Assembly (NCBI RefSeq): GCF_040939455.1
Contig: NC_134108.1
Location: forward strand, 35,570,501 to 35,634,500
Reading direction: 5' to 3'
Length of the DNA: 64,000 nucleotides
Source of the DNA: Microcebus murinus
Lineage: Eukaryota > Chordata > Mammalia > Primates > Cheirogaleidae
Part shown: piece after piece, positions 11,156-21,860 of the stretch
Position numbering within the stretch: the stretch's first letter is position 1
Layout of the letters: the number at the start of each line of letters is the position of its first letter
Position numbers and translations under genes: made by a program
Notes under the pieces: generated by a model
The model's input: the letters and a program-made list of their open reading frames with translations, nothing else
What the model was told of the DNA's origin: nothing
The model's database searches: none

Positions 11156-12985
11156 AGCAGAGAAGCTGACTGAGGCCATGACCACATGTCACCCAACATT
11201 TAAAAGAAAGAACAAATACAAAAATAAAATGAACGATTTAATTTTCACAGATACCTGGTTAGTTAACATTGCACATGATCTTACAGGCTACTTATGGTGC
11301 CGAAATTCTGCAACTATTTTTGGAATGTTAGACTGGTTTTCTTCTTATCACGAGAGACATTTAAGCATTTTGTGGTCATTCTTTGAAAGACTTAGAGAAA
11401 CGCCGAGGCCTGAGAAGACGGCAGAAAGGTTCCTGTTGGCAGAATTTGGAGCCGCAGGGCAGCTGAGTGTGTGGCTTTCTGGATACGGCGAGCATGAGTT
11501 AAGGGTGTGTTTGGAAGTAATCACAGACGACACATGTGATGAAAAAGCTTTGTCCAGGGGCCCGTTTATTCTGTGCTGCAGGGGAGGGAGAGGTTGTGTA
11601 GCCACGTGCGTGGAGTGCTGCATGAAGGAAGTGTCAGAGCACAGCTCCCGGTGCCTGGGGACACCCACTGTGGACAAAGACCCCAAGCCAGGGGACAGCA
11701 CAGAGTGTGTGGCCTCCACTTCTGAGCAGCCAGGCCCTGCCGAGCCCACACAGCCCCAGCAACCTGCCACCCAGAGCCTTGCACTGTGTCACACTCCACA
11801 ATCGTGACCGCAGAAGGCTGAGAGAGCTTTGACACTTGCTCACGTACACCTTTCTGGTCATTTGAAACTATGTCAGGTAAATAAAATATAACCTCTTGAT
11901 TCTGGCCCATGCTACAAAGAGGACAAATGGACAGGCAGGGGGGCTCTTTATATAAAGACTTAAAAACCCACTAGGCATTTTGGACATCAAACATCACGTA
12001 CAAAGTAGCACTTTGATGAGTTAAGAGGAAGTGAATGAGAACCAGATGGATTAAATTCCCCTTGAAATGCACATAGGATTAAAAATTAAGAGAATTTGTG
12101 CTAGACACATTGCATTGTTTCAAATGCTTTTGGCTGAAATGCACCGTTTCAAGGAGATATTTGACAATTAAGTGACAATTTGCCCACCTCTAGATTCTAA
12201 ATTCTAATTTGGCTGCATAAATAGTTGGAGAGAGAGTTTTATGTATATGAAATGGAAAAAAAAATGTTTCTTGGAATACCAAGAGTGAACAAAATAAAAA
12301 AAATGGCTTCAAAATGCATTTTACTGACTTGTTGAGGTCAATAAGTTAACGTGAAATTCTGTCGAAAACATTTATCAAGTTACAAGTGGGCAGCAACGAA
12401 CAGTTGCATGTGTGCGCATACAGACTAGCCCCGCATTCCATTAAAGATGCTTGACCATGTTCGACAGGTCTTAATAGGTACTTAAAATGCGAACACACAC
12501 GCAAAGACATCCACACGTCTGTGCGGCGTGTCCTGACCCTGACGTGTTGATCAGCCTTTCAGAGAGTTGCTTTTCTTGGTGATTACTCACTGACACGTGA
12601 CTCTCCACACAGCCACCCGTCCCGCTGTGACAGCAGGCAGGGCTGAGCTGTTGGCGCTGGGAGAGCACGATCCAGGCATCTCGGTGCCCTCTGGCCTCTG
12701 TGAGCAGGGTGCCCTGTAAACAAACAGGCTCTGAATTTAGAATTTATGCCCCGTAGCTCAGTACTGTTCCTGCGGCAGCGTCTGCTCTGTTTATTTACTC
12801 AGAGTTCTGCGAGACTCCCTGGGGAACGTTTGAGGCAAAGCTTCTGGATCCCCAGCCAGACTGCACAGAGGTAGCGATGGCTACAGGAAAGACTATCATC
12901 CCCACTTGCGTCTTCTCTGTGTCCCTAAAGTGCTCTCCAAACCTTTCCTTGCGTATGTGTGCCAAGATGAGTATTGTCAGTGCCA
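11156..12985. other. Unique sequence with the longest open frame of the window
   Basis: A 209-codon ATG frame runs on plus at 11178-11807. Antisense frames of 140 and 114 codons (11348-11770 and 11566-11910) overlap it, which points to locally stop-poor composition rather than coding in one frame. The translation has no domain, signal peptide or repeat I recognise, and it is cysteine-rich only around codons 130-155. No promoter or splice structure is evident. The block 12470-12900 is balanced in composition, CpG-containing and repeat-free. I do not call a gene here. Confidence 0.4.
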
Positions 12986-12989
12986 GCTG

Positions 12990-13165
12990 TGGGTCATGCA
13001 GGTTTGGATTTCATTCACAGCTCACCATTTGCTCTCTGCACATGAGAAAATGACTCACCTTTTGAACCTCAGTTTCCTCATCTAGAAGATGAACCTAGCA
13101 GTATGTCCTCACAGGTTAGTAGTCAGAGAACATATGAAAAGTGCCTGGCCTGTGGTCCGGCTGCA
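12990..13165 (+). mobile_element. MIR SINE, sense
   Basis: 'ttgaacctcagtttcctcat' (about 13065) with 'ctagaagatgaacctagcag' and 'aaaagtgcctggcctgtggt' follow MIR order. The 5' part near 13000-13030 is poorly preserved. Confidence 0.65.
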
Positions 13166-13414
13166 GAAACGGGATGCTATTCATTTTATTAAGTGGAATA
13201 ATCTTATGTTCCTTTGGTCAACAAATGTGGTTGGCCAAAATGAGTGAAGCAACCTCCTTGTCATATCCTACTGTTCAGTCACCGAGACAAACATGGTAAA
13301 TCCTAAGGTTATACTGAGTTCAGCCCCTTGAGTCACAGAGTTTTGACATCCCATCAGCATTTCGGTGGTTGCTTGAGAACCCTGTGCATAAAATATAAAT
13401 TTATATGTGCATAT

Positions 13415-13885
13415 GACACCAAAAGTACAAACAACAAAAGAAAAAAGATAAATTGGACTACCTCAAAATTAAAAATTTTGTGCATCAAAAAACACAATCA
13501 CATAAGTATGTACAATTAGTACATGTTCATTAAAAATAAAAGGAAGAAGAAAAGGAAACAAAAGACAATCAAGAGCATGCAAAGGCAAACCATGGAATGG
13601 GAGAAAATATTCGCAAATCACATATCTGATAAGGAGTTAATATCCAGAATATATGAAGAATTCCTACAATACAACAACGAAACAATTGAATCAAAAGGTG
13701 GGCAATTAACTTGAACAGACACATTCTCAAAGAAGATATTCCAATGGTCAATAAGCATATGAAAAGATGCTCAATGTCACTAATCATTAGGGAAATGCAA
13801 ATCAGAGATACTACTGCACACCCATTAGGGTGGTTATTATAAAAAAACAGAAGATAATGAGTGTTGGTGAGGATGTGGAGAATAA
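13415..13885 (+). mobile_element. L1M LINE fragment: C-terminal ORF2 region
   Basis: The stretch matches the L1 ORF2 3' third: 'ggaatgggagaaaatattcg', 'ggagttaatatccagaatat', 'aagcatatgaaaagatgctc', 'aatcattagggaaatgcaaa' and 'gtgttggtgaggatgtggag' occur in the right order. The reading frame is broken by stops and by an A/G-rich stretch near 13510-13570, so it cannot encode a working reverse transcriptase part. The divergence and the absence of a 3' UTR or poly(A) mark an old, truncated L1M copy. Confidence 0.85.
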
Positions 13886-14465
13886 AATAAAACAAATTCA
13901 AAAACATAGTATAGGGGCAGTTTTCAAATATGCCTACATACAAAAGCACATATACTTAAACCTTCAACAAAATTCCAATGTCCCTTCAGTTTTCTTCAGA
14001 TTTCAGCTTGACTTTTAGATCAACTTCTCTCTCAAAAGCTAGGGCAGCTGCAGGTTGCTCCAAAAGTTGTTGCTCATTCTGGGTATACTTTGGGAGTTAG
14101 CTTTAGTTTCTGTTCACTCTAGGCCGGATGCATTTGCACATCTTTTCCCTGTGAAAAGCAATAACTGAGAAAGATCTTCTTACATGGGGGTAACTCCCCT
14201 CCCCCTCCATCCTCACTGCCCACTCCCTCTTCTCTGCGGGAAGAAGGCAATAAAAATTTCACCCAAGAGAACTTTGGGTTCTACCAATCAACTAAATCAA
14301 GGCCTTTGGGGGTGAGGGTGGTAGTATGTGGGGTATGTGTGGTTGGGTTACATTTACAGATAAAGATCCAAAAACAGAAGAGCAAAATTCTGGGACTAGT
14401 GGTGTGGTTAAGATTTTTCAATGTTGCTTATTGCTCTTCCAATTCTATATTATGATTATTTATAA
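13886..14465. other. Unique non-coding sequence
   Basis: No repeat or gene recognised. There is a short C-rich block near 14190-14235 and a G/T-rich block near 14300-14350. Confidence 0.5.
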
Positions 14466-14715
14466 AAAATAACCATCATTTATTGAACTCTTACTAGGTC
14501 CCAGGTGCTGTGCTTGGGGTTTTATAAATATTAGGTCATGTAATACAGTAACACTATAAGATAGACTTGATTACTCCCATTTGCAGTAGATAAAACGAAA
14601 GCCTGCAGAGTTTCAGTGACATGGCTTGTGCGTTCTGGAGTCATTGAGTCATGGGGCCAGTTATCTGATTGTGAAAATGAAGTCCTAACCTATATGCTCA
14701 ACTGCTTCCCATTAT
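14466..14715 (-). mobile_element. MIR SINE, antisense
   Basis: On plus it starts 'catcatttattgaactctta' with 'ctaggtcccaggtgctgtgc', the reverse complement of the MIR 3' segment, and continues 'ttactcccatttgcagtaga'. That order matches an antisense MIR. Confidence 0.75.
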
Positions 14716-14861
14716 ATTCTAAAAGCATAGACAGGATTTAAAAATGGGTTCAGAAAATAGATAATCAGATATCTAAGTCTCTATAACCTAAAATTTGATT
14801 ATCTTAAATAAAACGTTTTCAAAGGAAGTAAAACGACATCTTATACATTTGAAGTTAGCAC

Positions 14862-15180
14862 AGAGAAACCAGAGAATTGGGAGGGTCCTTGGAAGTCATT
14901 GAATTTACTCTCCATTACAAGAAACTCTGATGAATGCTTGCCAGTCCTCTGCATGAAACCCTCATATTGGGGAACTCAGTACCATGCTTAGAGCTGACAC
15001 TATATCAGACAGCTGGGACTGTTTTCAAGCTCTTGTTCCTTCTCTCTATAAATCTGCTTTTCCTGTGCCTTCTTTCCATGTTTTCTAGCTCTGCTAGAAC
15101 CACATAGAGTAATCTAACCTCTCCTCCACAAAATAATCCCAATTTATCATTTATACTTTAGTCTCCCCACATGACCGAAA
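14862..15180 (-). mobile_element. L3/CR1-type LINE remnant, antisense
   Basis: 'gggagggtccttggaagtca' followed by 'atattggggaactcagtacc', 'gctagaaccacatagagtaa' and 'tctaacctctcctcc' matches the order of the common mammalian L3 (CR1 clade) 3' region read in reverse. CR1/L3 was inactive before the placental radiation, which fits the strong divergence. No coding frame survives. Confidence 0.6.
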
Positions 15181-15202
15181 CGAAAATTATTCCTGGCATA
15201 GC

Positions 15203-15430
15203 TGGAGCCAGTGCAGTATAGAGGAAAGCATAGGTTTTACAGTCAGAAATTCTGTTCAAATTCAGATTCAGTCATTACTTATGAAACAGGGATTTTTACT
15301 TAACTTCTCGGGCTTCAGTTTCCACATCTTTATAAATATTTTACAGAATAGTTCTGAGCGTTAGGATGAGATGATATATATAAAATGCTAGCCTGTAGTA
15401 AGCACTCAATAAATATTAGCTATTATTATA
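15203..15430 (+). mobile_element. MIR SINE, sense, well preserved
   Basis: It starts at 'cagtgcagtatagaggaaag' (the MIR 5' end 'agcatagtggttaagag' type), passes through 'tcgggcttcagtttccacat' and ends 'taagcactcaataaatatta' with 'gctattattata'. This is one of the clearest MIRs here and is close to full length. Confidence 0.85.
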
Positions 15431-15637
15431 AGTTAATCTTTTCTCTGGTAAAGAAAGGGACAGTGGTTTTTTTATTATTTTTTTCAACCTAAGTTATTCT
15501 GAGACTGTTGGTTAAACTAAAGGTTCTCTGGTCCAGAGTACATGGGCAAGTGTCCTGTTATGTGTTTAAATAGTACAAATATAGCAGGTTTTCCAGAAAG
15601 ATGTTAGTATTTATATTTATTATTGTTGGTGTGGTTA

Positions 15638-15662
15638 GTGTGTGTGTGTGTGTGTGTGTGTG
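15638..15662. repeat. (TG)n microsatellite
   Basis: Uninterrupted GT/TG dinucleotides of about 12 units inside unique sequence. Confidence 0.95.
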
Positions 15663-16060
15663 TTAGTTTTTCTAGATATAACTAACTTATTTTGGCTACC
15701 CAAGCCATACATATGGATACTGTTCAAAATGTCCAAACAAAACTGGGATCCTAGGGTCTAACGTAGGGTTTTTGAGCTAGATGGTCTAAGGTCAAGTTCT
15801 TAAACTCCCTGGTAATCTGAAATCCCTGAAATTTCAGGGCATGCCTGCCCTTTGTATAATTCTACCTGGGTTAGAATTGGGGTGGTAGCGGTTTTCTATG
15901 ACCAGTTTTATAGGACAGAGACTTTTTCAGAAAAATGTATTCCTCTACTTGGAGCTCAGTGCTTATTTCCCAGTCCACTTGCAGTTAAGAATGCTATTGG
16001 GATGGAAACAGGCAATTTTCCTTCCAAAACGTGTTCTCATCTTCTTGCATAGTAACAGAG
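15663..16060. other. Unique non-coding sequence
   Basis: No repeat or gene recognised. 'ctgaaatccctgaaatttca' near 15818 is a small direct duplication of CTGAAAT. Confidence 0.5.
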
Positions 16061-16062
16061 CA

Positions 16063-16440
16063 ATAGCTGTCATGTGACTATCCAGTAAGGACTGTGCTCT
16101 CAGCTGCCGGTGCACCAAGGGTGATCACGTGACTTGGCTCTTGCCAGTTGAATGCGAGTAGAAGTGAAATGTACAACTGCTGCCTCACTGGTTTAAGAGG
16201 AACTCCTTGGTCTTGAACTTTTACTCTTTTCTCCTTTCTCCAGGAATTGTAAAAGTCTAGAGTGACCTTGGCGACCTCATGTGGAAGATGGCACAGCTGC
16301 CACCAGCCTGGGTTCCCAAATGACCTTATGGAGCAGAGCTGCCCACTGGCCTGAAATGCTGACCTTGGAGTTGTTACTTAAGAAAAGAGAGAGGAAAAAA
16401 TTGCTTTGTTCTTTGAGCGACTTATTTTATCTAATGCAGT
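16063..16440 (+). mobile_element. Old LTR-like interspersed repeat, sense
   Basis: 'gtggaagatggcacagctgc' with 'caccagcctgggttcccaaa', 'cagagctgcccactggcctg' and a terminal 'tgctttgttctttgagcgac' resemble a common mammalian repeat that ends in a degraded 'AATAAA...GTGTTTGAGCCACTGAGA' segment. I believe this is a MaLR/MLT1-like LTR, but the subfamily is uncertain and it could be another ancient family. Confidence 0.5.
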
Positions 16441-17379
16441 TCTGAAATTCTGTTTAATTTCTGAACTCAGAACATTCATTCGTTTCTTCTTTATTCAAAA
16501 AGAATCAATTATTTTATTGAAACTACTGTTCCAAAGAGAAGGATAGAAAAAAAATTAACCCCATGGGTCCTTTGTCCTGGAAATAACACACAGTAGGGAC
16601 CACTGGAATTTTCAATGAGTTCACTTCCTGGGCACTACCAGCCCAGACCTAATTTCTAGATTTGGTTAATATTAGGCAAGTGTGCTGAGGAGGCGGAACA
16701 GCTAGATATTTTCTTTGCTTCATCTTGCTTATAGCCCCACAAAAACTACCTGCCCCACAGAATTTCTTGCTTGAGCTTCTAGACACTTCTTGTATGTTTT
16801 ACAGTAAACTCAGTGCTTCATCCACCCATGAAGCCTTTTTGCTCCTACTATTTCAAGCATTAAGGAAAACTACCGGTTTTGGGGAAAAGCCCCTATTTCT
16901 CTGTCCTGTGCTTTGGATCTGGCAGCTTCTGTAGGCTTTCCAAAGAAGCTACAACTGTGAACCATGACATCTTGTCATTATGCCCTGTGTACAGAATTCC
17001 TGTGTGAGCCTGGCAGGGGACAGAGGGGATGAAGAAATCACATTCATCAGAACAAGCTGGTCAATTTACTCAAGTAAGGCATTTGTCTAACATCCAGTGG
17101 TTTCCTCCAAAAGAGATAGAGTACTTTCTTAACATACTGATAAGATCAGTACGTAGAATCACTGTCTGCGCATCCCTGGCTGCTTTTCAAAAGCAGCTTT
17201 AATCTTCTTAACTGTGACATTTTAGCCTTTCTAGACATGCACAAAGTGTAAATCACAATATTTACAATCTGTAAAATAATAGGATAGTACCTAATAGCAC
17301 TGCAATATATTGTATCCATTATTAAATGACACAAATCTATTAAACACAATGCACTTTAAACTAAACTTCTAATCTGCAC
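16441..17379. other. Unique non-coding sequence
   Basis: No repeat or gene recognised. Short open frames (about 69 codons at most) have no domain. Confidence 0.5.
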
Positions 17380-17381
17380 TA

Positions 17382-17661
17382 TGCAACTTTCTCTACCTGC
17401 TGTCTTTCTGCAGGTGATGGCAAATCCATCTTTACAATTGCTTAGACCAAAAAAATCAATGTCATTCTTGATTCTTCTTTCTTCCTCATCTCACCGCCAA
17501 TGTATCAGGACATCCTACCAGCTCTCTTTCAGAATTTATCCAGAATCTGATTCCTTTGCATCACCTCCACTGCTGCCATTCTGCTGGAGCTGCCAACATC
17601 TCTTGCATGGATTAAGTGGCCTCCTGACTCTTCTTCCTGCTTCCTCCTCCTGCCCACAAAA

Positions 17662-17747
<86 letters not shown>

Positions 17748-18320
17748 CCCACGGGGTAGCCAGAGTGATCCTTTTAAATGGAAGTCAGGTCATTCAACTC
17801 CTCTTTTCCAAAACTTTCAAATGGCTCTCCACTTTTCTCTGAATAACTGCCCAAGGGCCTGTAAAGTCCCTATTACCTTCTGACCTCATTGCCTCCTACT
17901 CTTCCCTCTTACTCAGATCTTGCCCCAGTGGCTGCCTTGTTGCTCCTGAGTCACACGAGGCGTACTCTTGTTAGAGGGCATTCGCTCTTCCTCAATGATC
18001 CCTCCTTGCTGTCTGCTTGGATAACTCCCTCATCTTCTTTAAGACTTGGCTCAAATATCTCCTCCTCAATAAGGTCCACTCTGGCTACCCTATTTACACT
18101 GCCACTTGCCACCCACTCATTTGCTCTATTCAGTTTTTTTCATAGCACTTATTGCCTTCCAATATTGGAGGTGATTTACTTATTTAGTGTGTTTATTGTC
18201 CTTCCTGCCCACCTCTGTAATATAAGCTCCATGAAGGCAGGAATCACTGGGCACCTAAAGCAATGTGTGGCACGTAGTAGGCACTTCATATATATTTGCT
18301 GGAAGAATGCATGAATGAAA
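17382..18320 (+). mobile_element. L2 LINE 3' end, sense, about 0.9 kb
   Basis: The element covers the end of L2 ORF2 and the 3' UTR. 'atgtcattcttgattcttct' matches the 'gagtcatccttgactc' region, 'gccagagtgatccttttaaa' follows the microsatellite, and 'cttctgacctcattgcctcc', 'catagcacttattgccttcc' and 'ataagctccatgaaggcagg' follow in order. It ends 'gcacgtagtaggcacttcat' with a TGAATGAA tail. The ORF is disrupted and a dinucleotide array has grown inside it. It is a non-functional copy of a family extinct in placentals. Confidence 0.9.
17664..17744. repeat. Compound (CT)n(TA)n microsatellite
   Basis: Uninterrupted (CT) over 17664-17704 (about 20 units) passes directly into (TA) over 17705-17744 (20 units). 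It interrupts an L2. Both pure tracts are long enough to be highly length-variable, and the (TA) part can extrude as a cruciform. Confidence 0.97.
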
Positions 18321-20596
18321 GCTACCTGACTAGTGAAGTCACTTTCTTTTCTAATGGGAAGGACATGGCTTAAGGAAAGTGCAGGACCCTGAAAAGAAGC
18401 CTTTCCTGAAAGCAGACCAAAAATTATAGCAAGGAATCTTCGGATGACAGCCCTGATAAACTCTTCCTAGGTTACATTTCAGGATGATTGACTCAGGTGG
18501 TGAGAACACTCTGTTTTTGGAGTTAGGACTTGTCCTTGTTTTCAATTAGAATCTGAGTGACTGAGAAAAGCTGTGCAGATCGAATTCCCTGCCTCCTGCA
18601 CAAATATTTCCTGGTCTGGTTTCAGGTATCCCTTTCCTTAGGTGGGTTTGTCATTGAGGGATTAAAGTGCCTGTGATTCAGAGCCTGGGCTGTCACAGTG
18701 GTGCTGACGCACGTGCTGTATCTTGGATCTCTATTCAATTCCTCATTCATACTCACCTTTGGGCTGAAATGGTGAACTTGGCCAGTGGAACCAAATACCT
18801 GACCCTGAGGTGCACCCACTGTTCACTGTCCACCTCTCTGATCACAGGCCTGCCCTGCCACAGGTGGAATTAAAGTGAGGGGAGAAGGCCAGGCATTCCA
18901 GAAAAGAACGAGAGCATGCATGCATCTGAGAGAAGTCTAAGAGAGGAGAAGATGGATGGCCAGCACTGGAAGAAGGCAGATAAATGGAAAGAACAGATGG
19001 GTGGAAACCAAAATAGGAGAAGACAGGCTGAGAGGTGGGGTGCACCACAGCCCTGTTAATGTGCTGTGTGTGTGCCCCTTAGTCCCAGGCATTTCCATGT
19101 ACTATATTCCCTGGTGACATGAGGAACATGCTCTTAATTTTTTTTTCCTCCATAAAATATAGGAAAACATACTACATCATTCAAATTTGAAATCATTGCC
19201 AATAGGGAAAGAAAATACTTTTCCAAAATCTGCCAGCCTGAGTTGCTTTAAAAATGTAAAGATTAAAGGCTTTCAAATAACCCTCAGACTGCTACCACAC
19301 TTTCCAGGACATTGCACATTGGACTTCTAGTCAAAACGAGATATATTCTTACACACATCCAAACTGAGGCACTCCATACCACCTTTTGCAAGCTGGTTTC
19401 AGTTGCTAAGAAATTTATGAACAGCAAATTACCTGTGCTCAGTTGTCTTATGAATATATGTACTTTAGGGGTAGCAGCAGTTGTGAAGGAACAAGTTATT
19501 GACAGATGTTAAAAAAACTTTTCACAATAGGAGGAACCTATATGAAAGAGACTTTTCAGGCTTTGAGAGTGTCCAGTGCGGTTGCTAGCAGCCCAGGGAA
19601 AGGCCCCGCGTTGTCCAAACAGCCTCCTGTAGGGTAATTGCCATAGCAGCACATATAAAAGCAACAGTGGAAAGGTGCAAAAGTCATTAACAGGGGAGAA
19701 ATAGGAAGCAATCAGCAACACTTTAAGCAAATTATTACCATGAAATTACACTCCTGCTTGAGATAAGTGTGCTGGATCTGTTAAAGCTATATACACCTCG
19801 CTGGCTTAAATGCGGCTGAGGAAAGTTTTCCTCTTTGCTTTATTTATGAAGTGTGAGGCCGTGATGGACTGGACGGTGATGCTTGAGAAAAGGGGGGCTG
19901 CCCACTTCTTCCCAGGCTCGGTTCAGAGGCTCCTTCCTTGCACTGAGGTCTTGTGAAGAGAGGCTTTGCAAATACTCACGTGGACAAGAGGCTACCTTTT
20001 CTGGATGAAATGCAAACCGTATTTTATGCAGAAGTTGTTTTGAGGAGAAAAGTGTGAGGCTCTTTCCTGCATTAGCATGGGAGTAAGCATGTGGGCATTG
20101 GCTGCCGGAACTGGCTTGGCACTTGGTGGCTGCCTCCCACAGGCCTGCTGCTGCAGAGAGGCTGCCGCCCCTTTCCTGAGAGTCTTGTACCTCCCCACAT
20201 CCACTCCTCTATGTTAAATATTCCTGCAGCCAGGCCTTATTTTAGGTGCTATATCATCATCCTCTCTGGCCTCCGCTTTGAAAACTGAATCTTCAAAATG
20301 TTCTCAATTCCCAGTGACTCAGACTCCAGAGGCTATTTGCTTCCCCACTCACCACTCCATAAAGCTCCAGATCCTGAACTGCAGGCTGATCCTGAAACGC
20401 CTCCCGCCCCCGCCACCCCATCAACAGCAGCTTGGACCGTTGCACGAGGAGCGAAGCTAGAGCACCTCTCCCCTGCGGAAGGCTGTCTCTGCAGCACCCT
20501 TGTCTGCTTCTGAGCCTCTTGTCTGGCTTGAACCCAATGAGCTACACTGGTGCGCTGCCCCTCAAGGAACCACTCTGGTACCCTGGGGCCCTAGAG
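18321..20596. other. Unique non-coding sequence, candidate regulatory content
   Basis: About 2.3 kb with no recognisable repeat. The part at about 19500-19900 is balanced in composition, with GATA-like and AP-1-like words that occur commonly by chance. The part at 20380-20470 is C-rich with a few CpGs. No exon is supported. The lack of any insertion over this length is compatible with constraint but does not prove it. Confidence 0.4.
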
Positions 20597-21026
20597 CAGG
20601 GGTTCCCAACCTTTTTGGCACCTGGGACCTGTTTCATGGAAGACAATTTTTCCACGGATGGGGTGGTTTCATGATGATGCAGGCGCATTACATTTATTGT
20701 GCAGTCAAACCTCTTTGCTAATGATAGCCTGTATTGGCAGCTGCTCCCCAGCAGGAGCATCACCTCCTCAGCTCCACCTCAGATCATTAGGCATTAGATT
20801 CTCATAAGGAGCGTGCAACCTAGATCCCTCGCATGCACAGTTTATAGTAGGGTTCACGCTCCTATGAGAATCTAGTGTCACCTCTGAGCTGACAGGAGGC
20901 GGAGCTTATGCTGTGATGTAGGTGATGGAGAGAGGCTGTAAATACAGATGATTTGCTTGCTCCCTCTCACCGATTGCTATGAAGCCGGGTAACCCCTCTG
21001 CTTCCCCGGGGGATTGGGGACCACAG
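20597..21026 (-). mobile_element. MER1-type hAT-Charlie DNA transposon, reverse orientation
   Basis: It begins CAGGGGTTCCCAACCTTTTT and ends ..GATTGGGGACCACAG. A perfect 8-bp target duplication, CCCTAGAG, lies at 20589-20596 and 21027-21034, proving a hAT-type insertion with intact ends. Internal landmarks 'aagacaatttttccacggat', 'cattagattctcataaggag' and 'gacaggaggcggagcttatg' are the reverse complement of those in the copy at 6.9 kb. It is non-coding. Confidence 0.93.
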
Positions 21027-21034
21027 CCCTAGAG

Positions 21035-21414
21035 ACTTAGAGTACAATGGGTTTTTCTTGTTTCTCCCCCCAGTGAAAAAGAGTTTGTGCCCAACACTCT
21101 GCCATTATATTCATTTCCTGGATACATTATTGTAACCTCTAACAGTCAGCCCAAAGACAGTTCTGATTCATTCCCTTTTTTTCCTTTTTATATTAATCAT
21201 AAGGAAATCTGTGAGAAAATAGGCTTTGATTTTTTTTTTTAAGACTTTGAGTTGAATCTTGGATGCTCACTTTTGCCAAGAGGCGGTGGGGAGTTGTAAT
21301 ATACACGACACACAATTTAGACATATGGAGCTAAGAAAACTTTTTAAAGGTACAAAAAATAAAGCTAATGAATCTTCATGTCACTGTTATAGGGGCTCTT
21401 CTTATCTACTCTCA
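21035..21414. other. Unique non-coding sequence
   Basis: No repeat or gene recognised. A run of about eleven T lies near 21231-21241. Confidence 0.5.
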
Positions 21415-21860
21415 AACATCTTGGAATTGTAAAATATTAGCATTGAGAGAGAATGTAGAAATTATTGTGTCTAAAGTCAAAATGAAAAAAATAGTACCAT
21501 CTACATGCACCTGAAATGTTGTCATCTAGTCTCTAACCTTCTAGAAACAAGGAACTTGTAACTTTACAAAGAAGCCCATTTCAGGTAAAAGAGCCCTGAC
21601 ATTGTTAGATATTTCATTCTCTTATTTAAATGCCTCCAAGTACTATCATTCTACTGCTATGTTTTGCCTGCTAGAGATATGTGAAAAATTAACAACACAA
21701 TCTTTGAGTTGAAAAAGACATAGACAAAACACTATTATAAGTACAGTTCCTTAAATCTTTTCCTCAAATGAAGCCTTTCTACTTCTTTCAATTCTTAATT
21801 ATGTGACATGGTTTCAGATTATTCCACATTTTTGACACCACCTTTGGACTTAATTCCTAT
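21415..21860 (-). mobile_element. Possible L3/CR1-like LINE remnant
   Basis: 'tctctaaccttctagaaaca', 'agaagcccatttcaggtaaa', 'gagccctgacattgttagat' and 'tgaagcctttctacttcttt' vaguely follow the order of the antisense L3/CR1 3' region. The match is too diverged to be certain. Confidence 0.3.

Noticed and set aside
13510..13570. A/G-rich stretch as an independent poly(A) tail
   Set aside because: It lies between two colinear pieces of L1 ORF2 and is better seen as diverged or inserted low-complexity sequence in that L1.
17381..17842. 153-codon open frame with long Ser-Leu and Ile-Tyr repeats
   Set aside because: The repeats are only the translation of the (CT)n(TA)n microsatellite inside an L2 remnant.
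19625..19660. 'gcagcacatata' as a possible U6 snRNA start
   Set aside because: Only a dozen bases resemble U6, and the following sequence does not match.
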